A DNA stretch of 64,000 nucleotides from Vulgatibacter incomptus_A (lineage in GTDB: Bacteria > Myxococcota > Myxococcia > Myxococcales > Vulgatibacteraceae): contig JBEBXK010000007.1 of NCBI GenBank assembly GCA_040391605.1, forward strand, positions 65,709-129,708. Reading direction: 5' to 3'. A program made the translations under genes and the position numbers. The notes beneath the pieces are model-generated. The model had not been told where the DNA came from, made no database searches, and saw only the letters and a list, made by a program, of their open reading frames with translations. Of the stretch, positions 8,059 through 16,806 are shown one piece after another. Positions within the stretch are counted from its first letter, which is position 1. Every line of letters begins with the position of its first letter.

Positions 8059-9309
8059 CTATCCCTTCCAGCGTCGCAGGGCGACGACCACGTTGGTGCC
8101 GCCGAAGCCGAAGGAGTTGGAGATCGCCGCGTCCACCCGGACCTCGCGGGCCTCGTTGGGCACGTAGTCCAGATCGCACTCCGGATCGGGGGTGGTGTAG
8201 TTGGTGGTCGGCGGAATCACGCCCCGTGAGAGGACCAGAGCGGAGATCACCGCCTCGATCCCGCCGGCGGCCCCGAGGGTATGCCCGGTCATCGACTTGG
8301 TGGAGGAGACCGCGAGCTTGCGGGCGTGGTCGCCGAAGACCTCCTTGATCGCCGCCGTCTCGTTGGCGTCGTTAAGCGGAGTGGAGGTGCCGTGGGCGTT
8401 GATGTAGCCCACCTCCCCCGGCGCCAGGCCGGCGTCGGCGAGGCAGACCCTCATGCACTTGGGGGCGCCGTCCGGCGCCGGCGCCGTGATGTGCGAGGCG
8501 TCGGCGGTGGTGCCGTAGCCGACCAACTCACAGATGATGTGGGCGCCGCGCTTCTTGGCGTGCTCGAGCTCCTCGATCACCATCACGCCGGCGCCCTCTC
8601 CCTGAACGAAGCCGTCGCGATCCTTGTCGAAGGGACGCGAGGCGGTCTCTGGAGAGTCGTTGCGGGTGGACATGGCGCGCATGGCGTTGAAGCCGCCGAT
8701 GCCCAGAGGCGTGATCGCGGCCTCGGCGCCGCCGCAGAGGGCGATGTCCGCGTCCCCGCGCTGGATGGTCTTCATCGCCTCGCCGATGGCGTGTCCGCCG
8801 GTGGCACAGGCGCTCACCGGAGACCACGACGGCCCGCGGGCGCCCCAGCGGATCGAGGCCTGCCCCGGGAAGAGGTTCACGATCATCATGGGGATGAAGA
8901 AGGGGGAGAGGCGCTTGGGCCCCTTGGCGAGGAGGGTCTTATGCTCCTCTTCCAGGGTGAGGAGGCCGCCGATCCCCGAACCGAGGATGGTGGCGAAGCG
9001 ATCCGCCAGGGGACCGTCCACCGGAGCGTCGAAGCCCGCCTGCCGCATCGCCTGATCACAGGCCGCCATGCCAAGCTGGACGAAGCGGTCCATCCGGCGG
9101 GCTTCCTTCTTGTCGACGAAGGCCTCGGGCACGAAGCCCTTCACCTCGCCGGCGATCTGCGAGACGTAGTCGCTGGGATCGAAGTGCGTGATCCTGGCGA
9201 TGCCGCTCTTTCCGGCGAGGAGGGACTGCCAACTCTCCTCCACCCCGATCCCGACGGCGGAGACCAAGCCCATTCCGGTGACGACGACGCGGCGCTTCAT
9301 ACTTGCCAT
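8059..9309 (-). CDS. fabF: Beta-ketoacyl-ACP synthase II
   Basis: A 416-residue FabF elongating acyl-ACP chains by condensation with malonyl-ACP. The Cys-His-His triad is visible in SACATGGHAIGE, NAHGTSTPLND and KSMTGHTLGAAGG, and the C terminus has NSFGFGGTNV. Two in-frame ATGs lie three codons apart (9309 and 9300); either could be used. It follows acpP after a 151-bp spacer containing a strong hairpin, so fabF expression may be tuned relative to acpP. Confidence 0.97.
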   Translation of the reverse strand: MASMKRRVVVTGMGLVSAVGIGVEESWQSLLAGKSGIARITHFDPSDYVSQIAGEVKGFVPEAFVDKKEARRMDRFVQLGMAACDQAMRQAGFDAPVDGPLADRFATILGSGIGGLLTLEEEHKTLLAKGPKRLSPFFIPMMIVNLFPGQASIRWGARGPSWSPVSACATGGHAIGEAMKTIQRGDADIALCGGAEAAITPLGIGGFNAMRAMSTRNDSPETASRPFDKDRDGFVQGEGAGVMVIEELEHAKKRGAHIICELVGYGTTADASHITAPAPDGAPKCMRVCLADAGLAPGEVGYINAHGTSTPLNDANETAAIKEVFGDHARKLAVSSTKSMTGHTLGAAGGIEAVISALVLSRGVIPPTTNYTTPDPECDLDYVPNEAREVRVDAAISNSFGFGGTNVVVALRRWKG

Positions 9310-9412
9310 CCCTCGAAAGCAGGGGCGCGGGCCCGATCGGCTCGTACCCGCCTTTGGCAGGTAACCGCCGTCCTCGTCCGGTTCATCCGGGCGCGAACGC
9401 CTGTCTCAATCG

Positions 9413-9441
9413 CTCGAGGGCCCGACGAGCGGGCCCTCGAG
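9413..9441 (-). terminator. Perfect 12-bp hairpin between acpP and fabF
   Basis: CTCGAGGGCCCG, a 5-base loop, and its exact complement CGGGCCCTCGAG. There is no T-run after it on the minus strand, so it is more likely an attenuator or 3'-stabilising hairpin for acpP mRNA than a complete intrinsic terminator. Confidence 0.6.
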
Positions 9442-9460
9442 TTCGAGCCGCCTTCGGCGA

Positions 9461-9703
9461 CTACTTCTTGTGTGTGCTGATGAAGTTGATGGCGTCCGCG
9501 ACGGTCTTGATGTTCTCCGCCTCCTCGTCGGGGATCTCCACCTCGAACTCCTCCTCCATCGCCATGACCAGCTCGACGATGTCGAGGCTGTCCGCGCCGA
9601 GATCCTCGACGAAGGACGACTCGATCTTGATCTCGTCCTCTCCGACGCCGAGCTGCTCGGCGATGATTCCTCTGACCTTCGTCTCGATCTGGGTAGCCGC
9701 CAT
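9461..9703 (-). CDS. acpP: Acyl carrier protein
   Basis: An 80-residue acidic acyl carrier protein that holds growing acyl chains on a phosphopantetheine arm. The attachment serine is in the DLGADSLDIVELVMA motif, and the protein ends with INFISTHKK. The start is the ATG at 9703, preceded by a clear GGAGGG ribosome site; a longer in-frame reading to 9910 has no conserved residues. The 218-bp gap upstream to fabG is large for this operon and probably holds an acpP promoter, though I could not point to convincing -35/-10 boxes. Confidence 0.98.
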   Translation of the reverse strand: MAATQIETKVRGIIAEQLGVGEDEIKIESSFVEDLGADSLDIVELVMAMEEEFEVEIPDEEAENIKTVADAINFISTHKK

Positions 9704-9921
9704 GAAATGGCCCTCCAAAAAACCTGCCCGCCAATAGGGGGCGATGGGAAATGAGCTTACTGCGACTTCGCTACGCTTCGTCCGGCGTGTGGAGAGCTGT
9801 CTATCACAACAGACCCTCCGGGGAGCCGATCCCCTGCCCGCCGGGCAGCCGGCGAGGGTAATAGCATGAGATGCGGTGATTGGCAGCCAGGAACTGACCG
9901 GCCCGGTCACGAAAACGGCCG

Positions 9922-10674
9922 CTACATGTACATGCCGCCGTTGATCCGGATCACCTCGCCGGTGACGTAGGACGAGTGGTCCGACGCGAGGAAGGCGACG
10001 GCGTTCGCCACCTCGTCCGCGCTGCCCAGGCGCCCCAGGGGAATCGCCTCCAGCATCTTGGCGCGGACGTCCTCGGGGAGGTCCCGGGTCATGTCGGTGT
10101 CGATGAAGCCCGGGGACACCAGGTTGGCCCGAACCCCACGGCTGGCCAGCTCCCGGGCCAGGCTCTTGGTGAAGCCGATCAGCCCGGCCTTGGTGGCGGC
10201 GTAGGCGGTCTGCCCGCCGTTGCCCATCTCTCCCACCACCGAGGTGAGGTTCACGATGGCGCCGCTCCGCTGCTTCATCATCGGGCGAGCTGCGGCGCGG
10301 CAGAGGAAGAATGCGGACTTCAGGTTCACCTCGAGCTGGCGATCCAGATCCCCGTCCTTCAGGCGCAGGAGCAGGCCGTCGATGGCGATCCCGGCGTTGT
10401 TTACCAGAATGTGGAGGCCGCCGTGGGTCGCCACGATCTCCTCGATGGCGCCCTGGCAGGCGGTCGAATCCGCCACGTCGAAGCGGCGGGCGATGGCCTT
10501 GCCGCCGGCGGACTCGATGGCGCCGCAGGTCTCCAGCGCCGCCGCCTCGTTGCCCGCGTAGTTCACCACCACCGTGGCGCCCCCCTGGGCGAGGCGCAGC
10601 GAGATGGCGCGGCCGATCCCGCGAGAGCCGCCGGTGACCAGGGCCACCTTGTCCTTGAAGTCGAACACCTTCAC
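9922..10674 (-). CDS. fabG: 3-oxoacyl-ACP reductase
   Basis: A 250-residue short-chain dehydrogenase reducing 3-oxoacyl-ACP with NADPH. The Rossmann signature TGGSRGIG, the NNAGIAID segment, the catalytic Ser (LTSVVGEMG) and YAATKAG are all present, and the C terminus INGGMYM is typical of FabG. The start is GTG, overlapping the fabD stop (GTGA), with GGAAGGAG before it. Its position between fabD and acpP makes the assignment firm. Confidence 0.97.
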   Translation of the reverse strand: MKVFDFKDKVALVTGGSRGIGRAISLRLAQGGATVVVNYAGNEAAALETCGAIESAGGKAIARRFDVADSTACQGAIEEIVATHGGLHILVNNAGIAIDGLLLRLKDGDLDRQLEVNLKSAFFLCRAAARPMMKQRSGAIVNLTSVVGEMGNGGQTAYAATKAGLIGFTKSLARELASRGVRANLVSPGFIDTDMTRDLPEDVRAKMLEAIPLGRLGSADEVANAVAFLASDHSSYVTGEVIRINGGMYM

Positions 10675-11615
10675 ACTCCTTCCAGCGCCGCGAGGGCCTT
10701 CTCCAGCGACTCAGGATCCTCGACGTTGACCATCTCGATGGAGCGGTCGATCCGCCGCCCCAGGCCGCAGAGCACCCTGGAGGGGCCGAGCTCCACCATG
10801 TGGGTGACCCCTGCCGCGGCCATCGCCTGCATGCACTCCACCCATCGTACCGGCGCGACCACCTGCTGCACCAGCAGCTCCTTCACCCGGGCTGCGTCCG
10901 CGTTGGGCGCGGCCTCGACGTTGGTGATCACGGGAGCCGACGGCGCCCGGACCGCGATCCCAGCCAGGACCTCGGCGAGCCTCCCCTGCACCGGCTCCAT
11001 CAGCGAGCAATGAAAGGGCGCGCTCACCGGCAGCGGCAGCGCGCGCTTGGCGCCGGCCTCCTTGCAGCGGAGCTGGGCCCTCTCCACCGCCGCGGCGTGG
11101 CCGGCGATGACGGTCTGCTCCGGAGAGTTGTAGTTGGCTGGCGCCAAGACCTCGCCGTTCGCCTCCTCTTCGCAGATCGCCCGGACCTGCGCCGCCTCCA
11201 GGCCGAGGATGGCGGCCATGGCCCCCACCCCTTCAGGCACCGCCTCCTGCATGAACTGGCCGCGGAGCCGGACCGCGCGCACAGCGTCCTCGAGATCGAT
11301 GGCGCCGGCCGCCGTCAGCGCCGACCACTCCCCCAACGAATGTCCGGCGGCGAAGCGGGGCGCCTGGGCCAGACGCCTGGAGAGGACGGCGTGGGCCGCC
11401 GCGCTCACGGTGAGGATCGCGGGCTGGGTGTTGGCGGTGCGCCTCTGCTCTTCTTCGGATCCCTCGAAGCAGAGGGTGGAGAGCTTCTCGCCCAAGGCCT
11501 CGTCGGCCCTGTCGAAGACTTCGCGGGCCTCGGGGAAGGCGTCGTAGAGCGCCTTGCCCATTCCGACAAATTGACTCCCCTGCCCCGGGAAGAGAAACGC
11601 GATCTGTCCGGACAT
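10671..11615 (-). CDS. fabD: Malonyl-CoA:ACP transacylase
   Basis: A 314-residue FabD transferring malonyl groups from CoA to ACP. It opens with IAFLFPGQGSQFVGMG and carries the serine nucleophile in GHSLGEWSAL and the conserved PVSAPFHCSLM segment. The stop overlaps fabG. Upstream, where fabH stands in related genomes, there is only a 209-bp gap with a dispersed repeat. Confidence 0.97.
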   Translation of the reverse strand: MSGQIAFLFPGQGSQFVGMGKALYDAFPEAREVFDRADEALGEKLSTLCFEGSEEEQRRTANTQPAILTVSAAAHAVLSRRLAQAPRFAAGHSLGEWSALTAAGAIDLEDAVRAVRLRGQFMQEAVPEGVGAMAAILGLEAAQVRAICEEEANGEVLAPANYNSPEQTVIAGHAAAVERAQLRCKEAGAKRALPLPVSAPFHCSLMEPVQGRLAEVLAGIAVRAPSAPVITNVEAAPNADAARVKELLVQQVVAPVRWVECMQAMAAAGVTHMVELGPSRVLCGLGRRIDRSIEMVNVEDPESLEKALAALEGV

Positions 11616-11730
11616 CAGGATTCCTCGCTCTTCGACGATGCAATAGGGGGCGCGTGATACCCAAAGCGGGCGCCGCCGTAAAGCTCTGCGAATGCCGCAG
11701 CGCGTCGCCGCGTCCGAAGCCTATCGATGG

Positions 11731-11811
11731 CGTCGCCCGCACACGACGGGGGGCGATCCTTTCACGCGCGCTGCGCGCTGCGGCTCCGGACAGCGTTCGC
11801 TCGCCTCCCGG
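11731..11811 (+). repeat. Dispersed intergenic repeat, copy 1 (partial)
   Basis: The 3' part matches the other copies: TTCACGCGCGCTGCGCGCT, then CGGCTC and GCGTTCGCTCGCC. The preceding CGCCC ... GGGCG arms are still present, but the A/T runs of the hairpin are degraded. It lies between plsX and fabD, where fabH is missing. Confidence 0.75.
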
Positions 11812-11824
11812 CTCGCACGATCGC

Positions 11825-12838
11825 TCACGGCTGGAGCGCCATCACCCGCGTACAAACATCGGTGAACTCGGCTCTCACATCGATGGAGGCGGCCCGATCG
11901 GCGGCGCGGATCCCGTTGCGGATCGCCCGCGCGCCCGAGTCGCCATGGGCGAGGAAGACCGTGCCGTCGCAGCCCACCAGGGGGGCGCCGCCGTATTCCG
12001 CCGGATCGAACTCCCGCCGCGCGCCCTCCAGCGTCGGATACACCAAGCGTGCGCCAAGCCTCGACAGCATCGAGGATCCGAGCCGCTCGCGGAGGGAACG
12101 ATCGAAGGCCAGGGCCGTCCCCTCCGCGGCCTTCAGCGCGACGTTCCCGGTGAAGCCGTCGGTGGCGATCACGTCGAAGTCGCCGCTGAAGATCTGGTTG
12201 GCCTCCGCGTAGCCCTCGAGGGCCAGCTCGGGGATCTGTCCCAGGATCTCCATGGCGCTGCGGGTGAGGATCGTCCCCTTCGTGGTCTCCCCGCCGTTGG
12301 AGAGGATCCCCACCCGAGGACGCGGCACACGCAGGATCCGCCGAGCATAGACCTCGCCGAGGAGCGCGAACTGCGCCAGATGGAGGGGCTTGCCGTCGAC
12401 GTTGGCGCCAGCGTCCAACAGGACCGTTGGCGCGGGCTGGCTCGGCACCAGCGCCAGGATGGCCGGACGCTCCACCGAGGGGAGCCGGCCCAGGACCAGC
12501 AGCGCGGCGGCCAGCACCGCGCCCGAGTGGCCGGCAGAGAGCGCCGCATCCGCTTCGCCCGCCTTCATCAGCTCCAGGGCGACCCGGATCGAGGCGTCCT
12601 TCTTCTTGCGGATCGCCTGGCTTGGCGCCTCGTCGGCGCCCACCGCCTGCGACGCGTGCCGGACCTCGACGCCCCGCTGCTCCGCGGCCCCGAGACGCAA
12701 GAGCGCATCGCGGATCCTCACCTCGTCTCCGACGAGGATCACCTCGATGCCCAGCTCTCTACAGGCTTGGACCGCGCCGTCGACCACGACCTCGGGGCCG
12801 TGATCCCCCCCCATCGCGTCGACGGCAACGCATCCCAT
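11825..12838 (-). CDS. plsX: Phosphate acyltransferase PlsX
   Basis: A 337-residue PlsX, which makes acyl-phosphate from acyl-ACP for phospholipid synthesis. It starts VAVDAMGGDHGPEVVVDGA, the family hallmark, and contains SAGHSGAVLAAALLVLGR, LLDAGANVDGKP and VATDGFTGNVALKAAEG. The ATG lies six bases after the rpmF stop. The 3' end is followed by the repeat-bearing gap rather than fabH. Confidence 0.97.
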   Translation of the reverse strand: MGCVAVDAMGGDHGPEVVVDGAVQACRELGIEVILVGDEVRIRDALLRLGAAEQRGVEVRHASQAVGADEAPSQAIRKKKDASIRVALELMKAGEADAALSAGHSGAVLAAALLVLGRLPSVERPAILALVPSQPAPTVLLDAGANVDGKPLHLAQFALLGEVYARRILRVPRPRVGILSNGGETTKGTILTRSAMEILGQIPELALEGYAEANQIFSGDFDVIATDGFTGNVALKAAEGTALAFDRSLRERLGSSMLSRLGARLVYPTLEGARREFDPAEYGGAPLVGCDGTVFLAHGDSGARAIRNGIRAADRAASIDVRAEFTDVCTRVMALQP

Positions 12839-12844
12839 TTCAGA

Positions 12845-13024
12845 TCAATCGGCGACCTGCACGACCTGCTTGCCCTTGTAGGTCCCGCAGGAGAGGCAGA
12901 CGCGATGGCTGAGGACCGGCGCGGCGCAAGAGGCGCAGCGGGTCACGTTCGGCGGGGTGATCTTCCAATTCGCGCGGCGCTGATCGCGCTTCATCTTTGA
13001 CGTACGCTTCTTCGGGACAGCCAC
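12845..13024 (-). CDS. rpmF: 50S ribosomal protein L32
   Basis: A 59-residue L32 found by reading the minus strand. It begins with GTG (read as Met) followed by AVPKKRTSKMKRDQRRA, the invariant L32 N terminus, and carries a four-cysteine zinc ribbon (CASC ... CLSC, residues 30-46), ending QVVQVAD. GAGGAG lies just upstream of the GTG. The gene is the usual partner of plsX and lies upstream of it in the same operon; a longer open frame covering the same bases is a shadow. Confidence 0.96.
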   Translation of the reverse strand: MAVPKKRTSKMKRDQRRANWKITPPNVTRCASCAAPVLSHRVCLSCGTYKGKQVVQVAD

Positions 13025-13160
13025 GACTGCTCCTCTTCTTCAACCTGCGACCGGGGCGCGACAACTGGTCTGCGCGGTCGTCTGGAACGACGGAACGCGC
13101 CTTCTACACGGCTCGGCCCCAGGAATCAACGCCTCTGCGCTTTTTCAGCGCGCAGGCTCT

Positions 13161-13733
13161 CTACACCTTGATGTTCTTCAAGCCGGCCCAGCGGGGATCG
13201 GGGATGTGCCGATCACAGCCGCAGCTCCCCTCGTTCAGGTTCTGACCGCAGATCTGGCAGAGCCCCTTGCATTCCGCCCCGCAGACGGCGGCCAGCGGCA
13301 TCGCCAGGAGGATCTGCTCCCGGATCATGGGGGCGAGGTCGACCTCCTTGCCGGTGTAGTAGATCCGGTCGGCCTCCTCGGGGAGGAAGGAGCCGGCGAC
13401 CTCGCCGTCGCCCTCGTCGACCGCCGAGACGAAGGCGCTCTCCTCGCGCTCTCCCTCCACCAGATGGAGGAAGATCTGGACAGGCAACGTGATCGCAGCG
13501 GCCGCCAGGCAGCGACGACACTCGGTGGCCAGCTCCATCTCCACGTCGCCCTCGAAGAGGATGTCCTTCTCCCGCACCCGGGAGAGCTGCGAGCGCAAGG
13601 TAGCCGGGCCGGTGGGCCGATAGCCCGACGGCGGATCGACCCGGAGGAGCTCCTCGAGCTCCGTCCCTGTGAACTCGCGCTCCAGGGGGAAGCCCCTCTC
13701 CTTGATTCGATCGACGTTGATCCTGATTTCCAT
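13161..13733 (-). CDS. DUF177 (YceD-like) protein
   Basis: A 190-residue member of the DUF177/YceD family that usually stands immediately before rpmF, as here, and is linked to 23S rRNA/L32 biology. The start at MEIRINVD is chosen because residues further upstream in the open frame are not family-like. The central ECRRCLA segment and the C-terminal CGAECKGLCQICGQNLN cysteine cluster are typical. A 136-bp spacer separates it from rpmF. It is the first gene of the minus-strand run; the divergent 142-bp gap before the next gene should hold its promoter. Confidence 0.9.
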   Translation of the reverse strand: MEIRINVDRIKERGFPLEREFTGTELEELLRVDPPSGYRPTGPATLRSQLSRVREKDILFEGDVEMELATECRRCLAAAAITLPVQIFLHLVEGEREESAFVSAVDEGDGEVAGSFLPEEADRIYYTGKEVDLAPMIREQILLAMPLAAVCGAECKGLCQICGQNLNEGSCGCDRHIPDPRWAGLKNIKV

Positions 13734-13875
13734 GGCGTTTGGCTCAACAAAAAGCGTGGACGTTAGATGCCCGCTTCGCAAGGTGTCAAGGCGCAGCGAC
13801 TGACGAACTTGGCCGCCTCTCCCTAACACCAAGGGGGGTGGTTTTGCGCACCATGCTCCCTATCTCAAAGATGTC

Positions 13876-14544
13876 ATGCAATTCTTTCGCGACCGGATCG
13901 ACGCGGGCGAGCAGACCGCCGCCCGCCTCCTCGACGAGCTTCCCGAGCTCACGGACCAGTCCCCCATCGTCTTCGCCCTCCCCCGCGGCGGTGTCCCCCT
14001 CGGCGCGATCGTCGCCAGGGCCCTCATGGCCCCGATGGAGCTGCTGGTCTCTCGCAAGCTCGGTGCCCCCTCACAGCCCGAGCTGGGCTTCGGCGCCGTG
14101 GCCGAAGGTGGCGGGCGTTACGTCGACGAAGACACGGTACGTCTCCTGGCCCTGAGCGAGGCAGAGGTGGACGCCGTGGCCGACGCCGAGGGGAGAGAGG
14201 TCGCGCGGCGGGTCGCCCGCTATCGGGGGCGGCGCCCGCTGCCGGAGCTGCCGGGACACGCCGCGGTGCTGGTGGACGATGGGATCGCCACCGGCGGCAC
14301 CTGCCGGGCCGCGATCCTCTCCTTGCGGGCGCTGCGGCCCGATCGCCTCGTCCTCGCGGTCCCCGTCGCCGCGGCGCAGACCTTGCGGGAGCTGCGCCCC
14401 CTGGTGGACGAGCTGGTCTGCGTCGAGAGACCTGAGAGTCTCTGGGCCATCGGCGCCTGGTACCAGGACTTCTCCCAGCTCTCCGACGACGAGGTCCTCG
14501 CCTGGGTCCATTCGCCTGGGCCGGAGGCCCACGCACCCGAATGA
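13876..14544 (+). CDS. Predicted phosphoribosyltransferase (COG1926 type)
   Basis: A 222-residue PRTase-fold protein. It has FALPRGGVPLGAIVARAL near the N terminus, SRKLGAP, and the PRPP-binding loop VLVDDGIATGGT around residues 132-143. Members of this group often sit with stress genes such as hsp20 and universal stress proteins; here hsp20 lies 1.8 kb away. The true substrate is unknown. Its stop overlaps the next gene's ATG (ATGA), making a three-gene operon with the kinase-like genes downstream. Confidence 0.85.
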   Translation: MQFFRDRIDAGEQTAARLLDELPELTDQSPIVFALPRGGVPLGAIVARALMAPMELLVSRKLGAPSQPELGFGAVAEGGGRYVDEDTVRLLALSEAEVDAVADAEGREVARRVARYRGRRPLPELPGHAAVLVDDGIATGGTCRAAILSLRALRPDRLVLAVPVAAAQTLRELRPLVDELVCVERPESLWAIGAWYQDFSQLSDDEVLAWVHSPGPEAHAPE

Positions 14545-15680
14545 GAGGCGCGACGTCCAGCGGCGGATGCCTCCCCACGATCGGGGGCTGCTCCAACATC
14601 CCCCGCCCCCGCCAGGCCGAGCTCGAACGCTACCTCTCCGATCTTCGGGGCCAGGAGGTGCACGTCACCTCGATCGAAGACATCGGCGGTCCGGCGGGAG
14701 GGAAGTCCTACGGCTACGGCGCCCTCTACCGGGTCGAGCTGGAGGGGGAGGCGGACGGGCTGGTGGTCCACGCCACCGGCACGCGCGGCTTCGGCCACGA
14801 GCTCCTGGCGGACCATGCCTTCGACGCCCTACTCGCCTTCGAGACCTACGGCCGCCTGCCCCTCCATGTCCAGGCGATCGACGTAGGCGCGATCCACGCA
14901 GACGGCCACCTCTCCACCCTGGCGGACGCCAGGGACTTCTTCCTGATCACCGAGTTTGCCCATGGAGCCCCCTACTTCCGGGAGCTCGAGTTCGCCGCGG
15001 TGCGCGATCACCCGCTGCCGGTGGAGATCGATCACGTGGACCAGCTCGCGAGCTACCTCGCGAAGATCCACGACGACAGACGCACGGCCCCTGAGCTCTA
15101 CCGCCGGCGCCTGCGGGATCTCTTTGGCGGCGACGAGTGTCTCGCTGGCCTGATCGACAGCTTCGAGGGACTCCCTTCGGGCGGCTTCGTCGGGCCCCGG
15201 CGACTGCAGGCGATCGAGCGGCGCCTCGTCGACTGGCACCAGCGGATGCGACGCTTCGTCGACCGCCTCTGCCCGGTACACGGCGACTTCCATCCCTGGA
15301 ACATCCTCTTTCAGGACGACGAGCCCGTGCTCCTCGATCGGAGTCGCGGCGAATGGGGCGAGGCCGCCGACGACGTGGCGGCCCTGGCGATCAACTTCAT
15401 CGGCTTCGCCCTGCCGATCCGGGGGCGCTTCGAAGGTGCCATGGAGGCGCTGTGGATGCGCTTCTTCGACCACTACCTCGAAGAGTCCGGCGATCGGGAT
15501 CTCGGCAAGCTGATCCAACCCTACTTCGTCTGGCGGGCCATGGTCCTCGCCTCCCCCGTCTGGTATCCCGACCTCTCCAACGACGTGCGCAGGATCCTCT
15601 TTCGCTTCATCGGCCGGATCCTCGAGGTCGATCGCTTCGACCATCGCGAGGTGGGCGCGCTCCTCGCCGGCCCCGAATGA
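14541..15680 (+). CDS. Aminoglycoside-phosphotransferase-fold kinase
   Basis: A 379-residue APH/choline-kinase-fold protein. The catalytic loop VHGDFHPWNILF lies near residue 250 and the metal-binding segment is LLDRSRGEWGEAADDVA. The N-terminal lobe has a glycine-rich stretch (GGPAGGKSYGYGALYRVE). The first ~30 residues from the ATG that overlaps the preceding stop are not family-like, so translation might begin slightly later. Substrate unknown; resistance to aminoglycosides should not be assumed. In some bacteria a related domain is fused to a P-loop kinase; here that domain is the next gene. Confidence 0.82.
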   Translation: MRGATSSGGCLPTIGGCSNIPRPRQAELERYLSDLRGQEVHVTSIEDIGGPAGGKSYGYGALYRVELEGEADGLVVHATGTRGFGHELLADHAFDALLAFETYGRLPLHVQAIDVGAIHADGHLSTLADARDFFLITEFAHGAPYFRELEFAAVRDHPLPVEIDHVDQLASYLAKIHDDRRTAPELYRRRLRDLFGGDECLAGLIDSFEGLPSGGFVGPRRLQAIERRLVDWHQRMRRFVDRLCPVHGDFHPWNILFQDDEPVLLDRSRGEWGEAADDVAALAINFIGFALPIRGRFEGAMEALWMRFFDHYLEESGDRDLGKLIQPYFVWRAMVLASPVWYPDLSNDVRRILFRFIGRILEVDRFDHREVGALLAGPE

Positions 15681-16204
15681 GAGTCCGTCCAGCCGGGGTG
15701 CTCTGGGTCGCCGGCCGCCCCGCCGCGGGCAAGACCAGCCTCGCCGAACGGATCCTCGCGGTCCTCGACGCCCGGGAGATCCCCGCCACCCTCCTCGACT
15801 CCGACGAGGCCCGCGCGGCGATCACCCCCCGGCCGCTCTACACCGCGGAGGAGCGCCGCCTCTTCTACCGTGCCCTCGCCTACGCCGCCCGCAAGCTCTC
15901 CGATGCAGGGAGCGTCGCGGTGGTGGCCGCGACGCTCCACGATAAGGTCCTGCGGCGGGCCATCCGGACGATCTGCCCGGAGGTCTTCCTGGTACACGCA
16001 AAGTGCAGCTTCGCTACGGCGGCGGCGCGGGATCCGAAGGGCCTCTACGCCGACGCCCGGGAGGATCTCGCATCCACCCTCCCGGGCGTCGGCGTGCCGT
16101 ACGACGAGCCGGCCGATGCGGCGTGGGAGGTGGAGACCGACGAGCCCGTGCCCCCTGCGCTCGTTCGAGCGCTCACCGACGCCTTCCTTGCCCGGATGAA
16201 GTGA
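15677..16204 (+). CDS. APS-kinase-like P-loop kinase (AAA_33/CysC-like)
   Basis: A 175-residue P-loop kinase with Walker A GRPAAGKTS at residues 13-21, then LLDSDEARAAI, which resembles the adenylylsulfate-kinase LDGD...R region, and PKGLYADAREDL, which resembles the CysC KGLYKKAR segment. The ATG overlaps the previous stop (ATGA), so it is translationally coupled to the APH-like kinase. No sulfate-assimilation genes are nearby, so a true CysC role is doubtful. A longer open frame upstream overlaps the kinase gene and is rejected. Confidence 0.8.
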   Translation: MRVRPAGVLWVAGRPAAGKTSLAERILAVLDAREIPATLLDSDEARAAITPRPLYTAEERRLFYRALAYAARKLSDAGSVAVVAATLHDKVLRRAIRTICPEVFLVHAKCSFATAAARDPKGLYADAREDLASTLPGVGVPYDEPADAAWEVETDEPVPPALVRALTDAFLARMK

Positions 16205-16253
16205 GTCCCCGAGGCGAATGCCCCCCGAACGGACCCGACTTCTGCTCGTCTCG

Positions 16254-16310
16254 GAGCCTGTGAAACGCGCGCTCCGCGCTACGGCTCCTTGTTTCGTTCG
16301 CTCGCGTCCC
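16254..16310 (+). repeat. Dispersed intergenic repeat, copy 2 (hairpin deleted)
   Basis: Starts GAGCCTGTGAAA, then passes straight to CGCGCGCTCCGCGCTACGGC and CGTTCGCTCGC. Compared with the complete copies, the central terminator-like hairpin is missing. It lies between convergent genes. Confidence 0.85.
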
Positions 16311-16353
16311 GCTCGCAGGGTCCCGACGCAGTTCGTACTTCACGAGTTCCGAA

Positions 16354-16806
16354 TCACGACTGGATCGGGATCGACTTCCCCTTGGCGCCCTCGCGCTTGG
16401 GGACGTGGACCTCCAGGATCCCGTCCTTCATCTCCGCCCGGATCCGATCTCGATCGATGGTGCCTGGGAGCGCGAAGGATCGGGTGAAGTGACCAGAGAC
16501 CGACTCCACCCGCTGGTAGTTCTCCTTCTTCTCTTCCTTGAAGAGACGCCGATGTCCCTGGAGGGTGAGGGTCGAGTCCTCCAGGCGGACGTCCACGTCC
16601 TTGAGCTCCATCCCCGGAACCTCCGCCCTGCAGACGATCTCCTCTTTGTCCTCGTAGATGTCGACCGCGGGCCACATCCCGTCGTCCCGCATCGGGAGCG
16701 CCTCCCGGCTGAAGAGATAGCCCGCCCCAAGCGGCTCCATCGCCCGCTCGAAACGGCGGGTCATCGAGCGGAGGTCATTCATCGGATCCCATCGGGTGAT
16801 AGCCAT
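16354..16806 (-). CDS. Small heat-shock protein Hsp20
   Basis: A 150-residue alpha-crystallin-domain chaperone that binds unfolding proteins. It begins MAITRWDPMNDLRSM, typical of bacterial Hsp20; the alpha-crystallin domain runs from about residue 47 (PAVDIYEDKEEIV) to about 140 with the FTRSFALPGTID and DGILEVHVPK motifs. The start is chosen at MAITRW, with GAAGGGA upstream; the in-frame extension is Arg-rich and non-conserved. It faces the kinase operon convergently. Confidence 0.95.
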   Translation of the reverse strand: MAITRWDPMNDLRSMTRRFERAMEPLGAGYLFSREALPMRDDGMWPAVDIYEDKEEIVCRAEVPGMELKDVDVRLEDSTLTLQGHRRLFKEEKKENYQRVESVSGHFTRSFALPGTIDRDRIRAEMKDGILEVHVPKREGAKGKSIPIQS

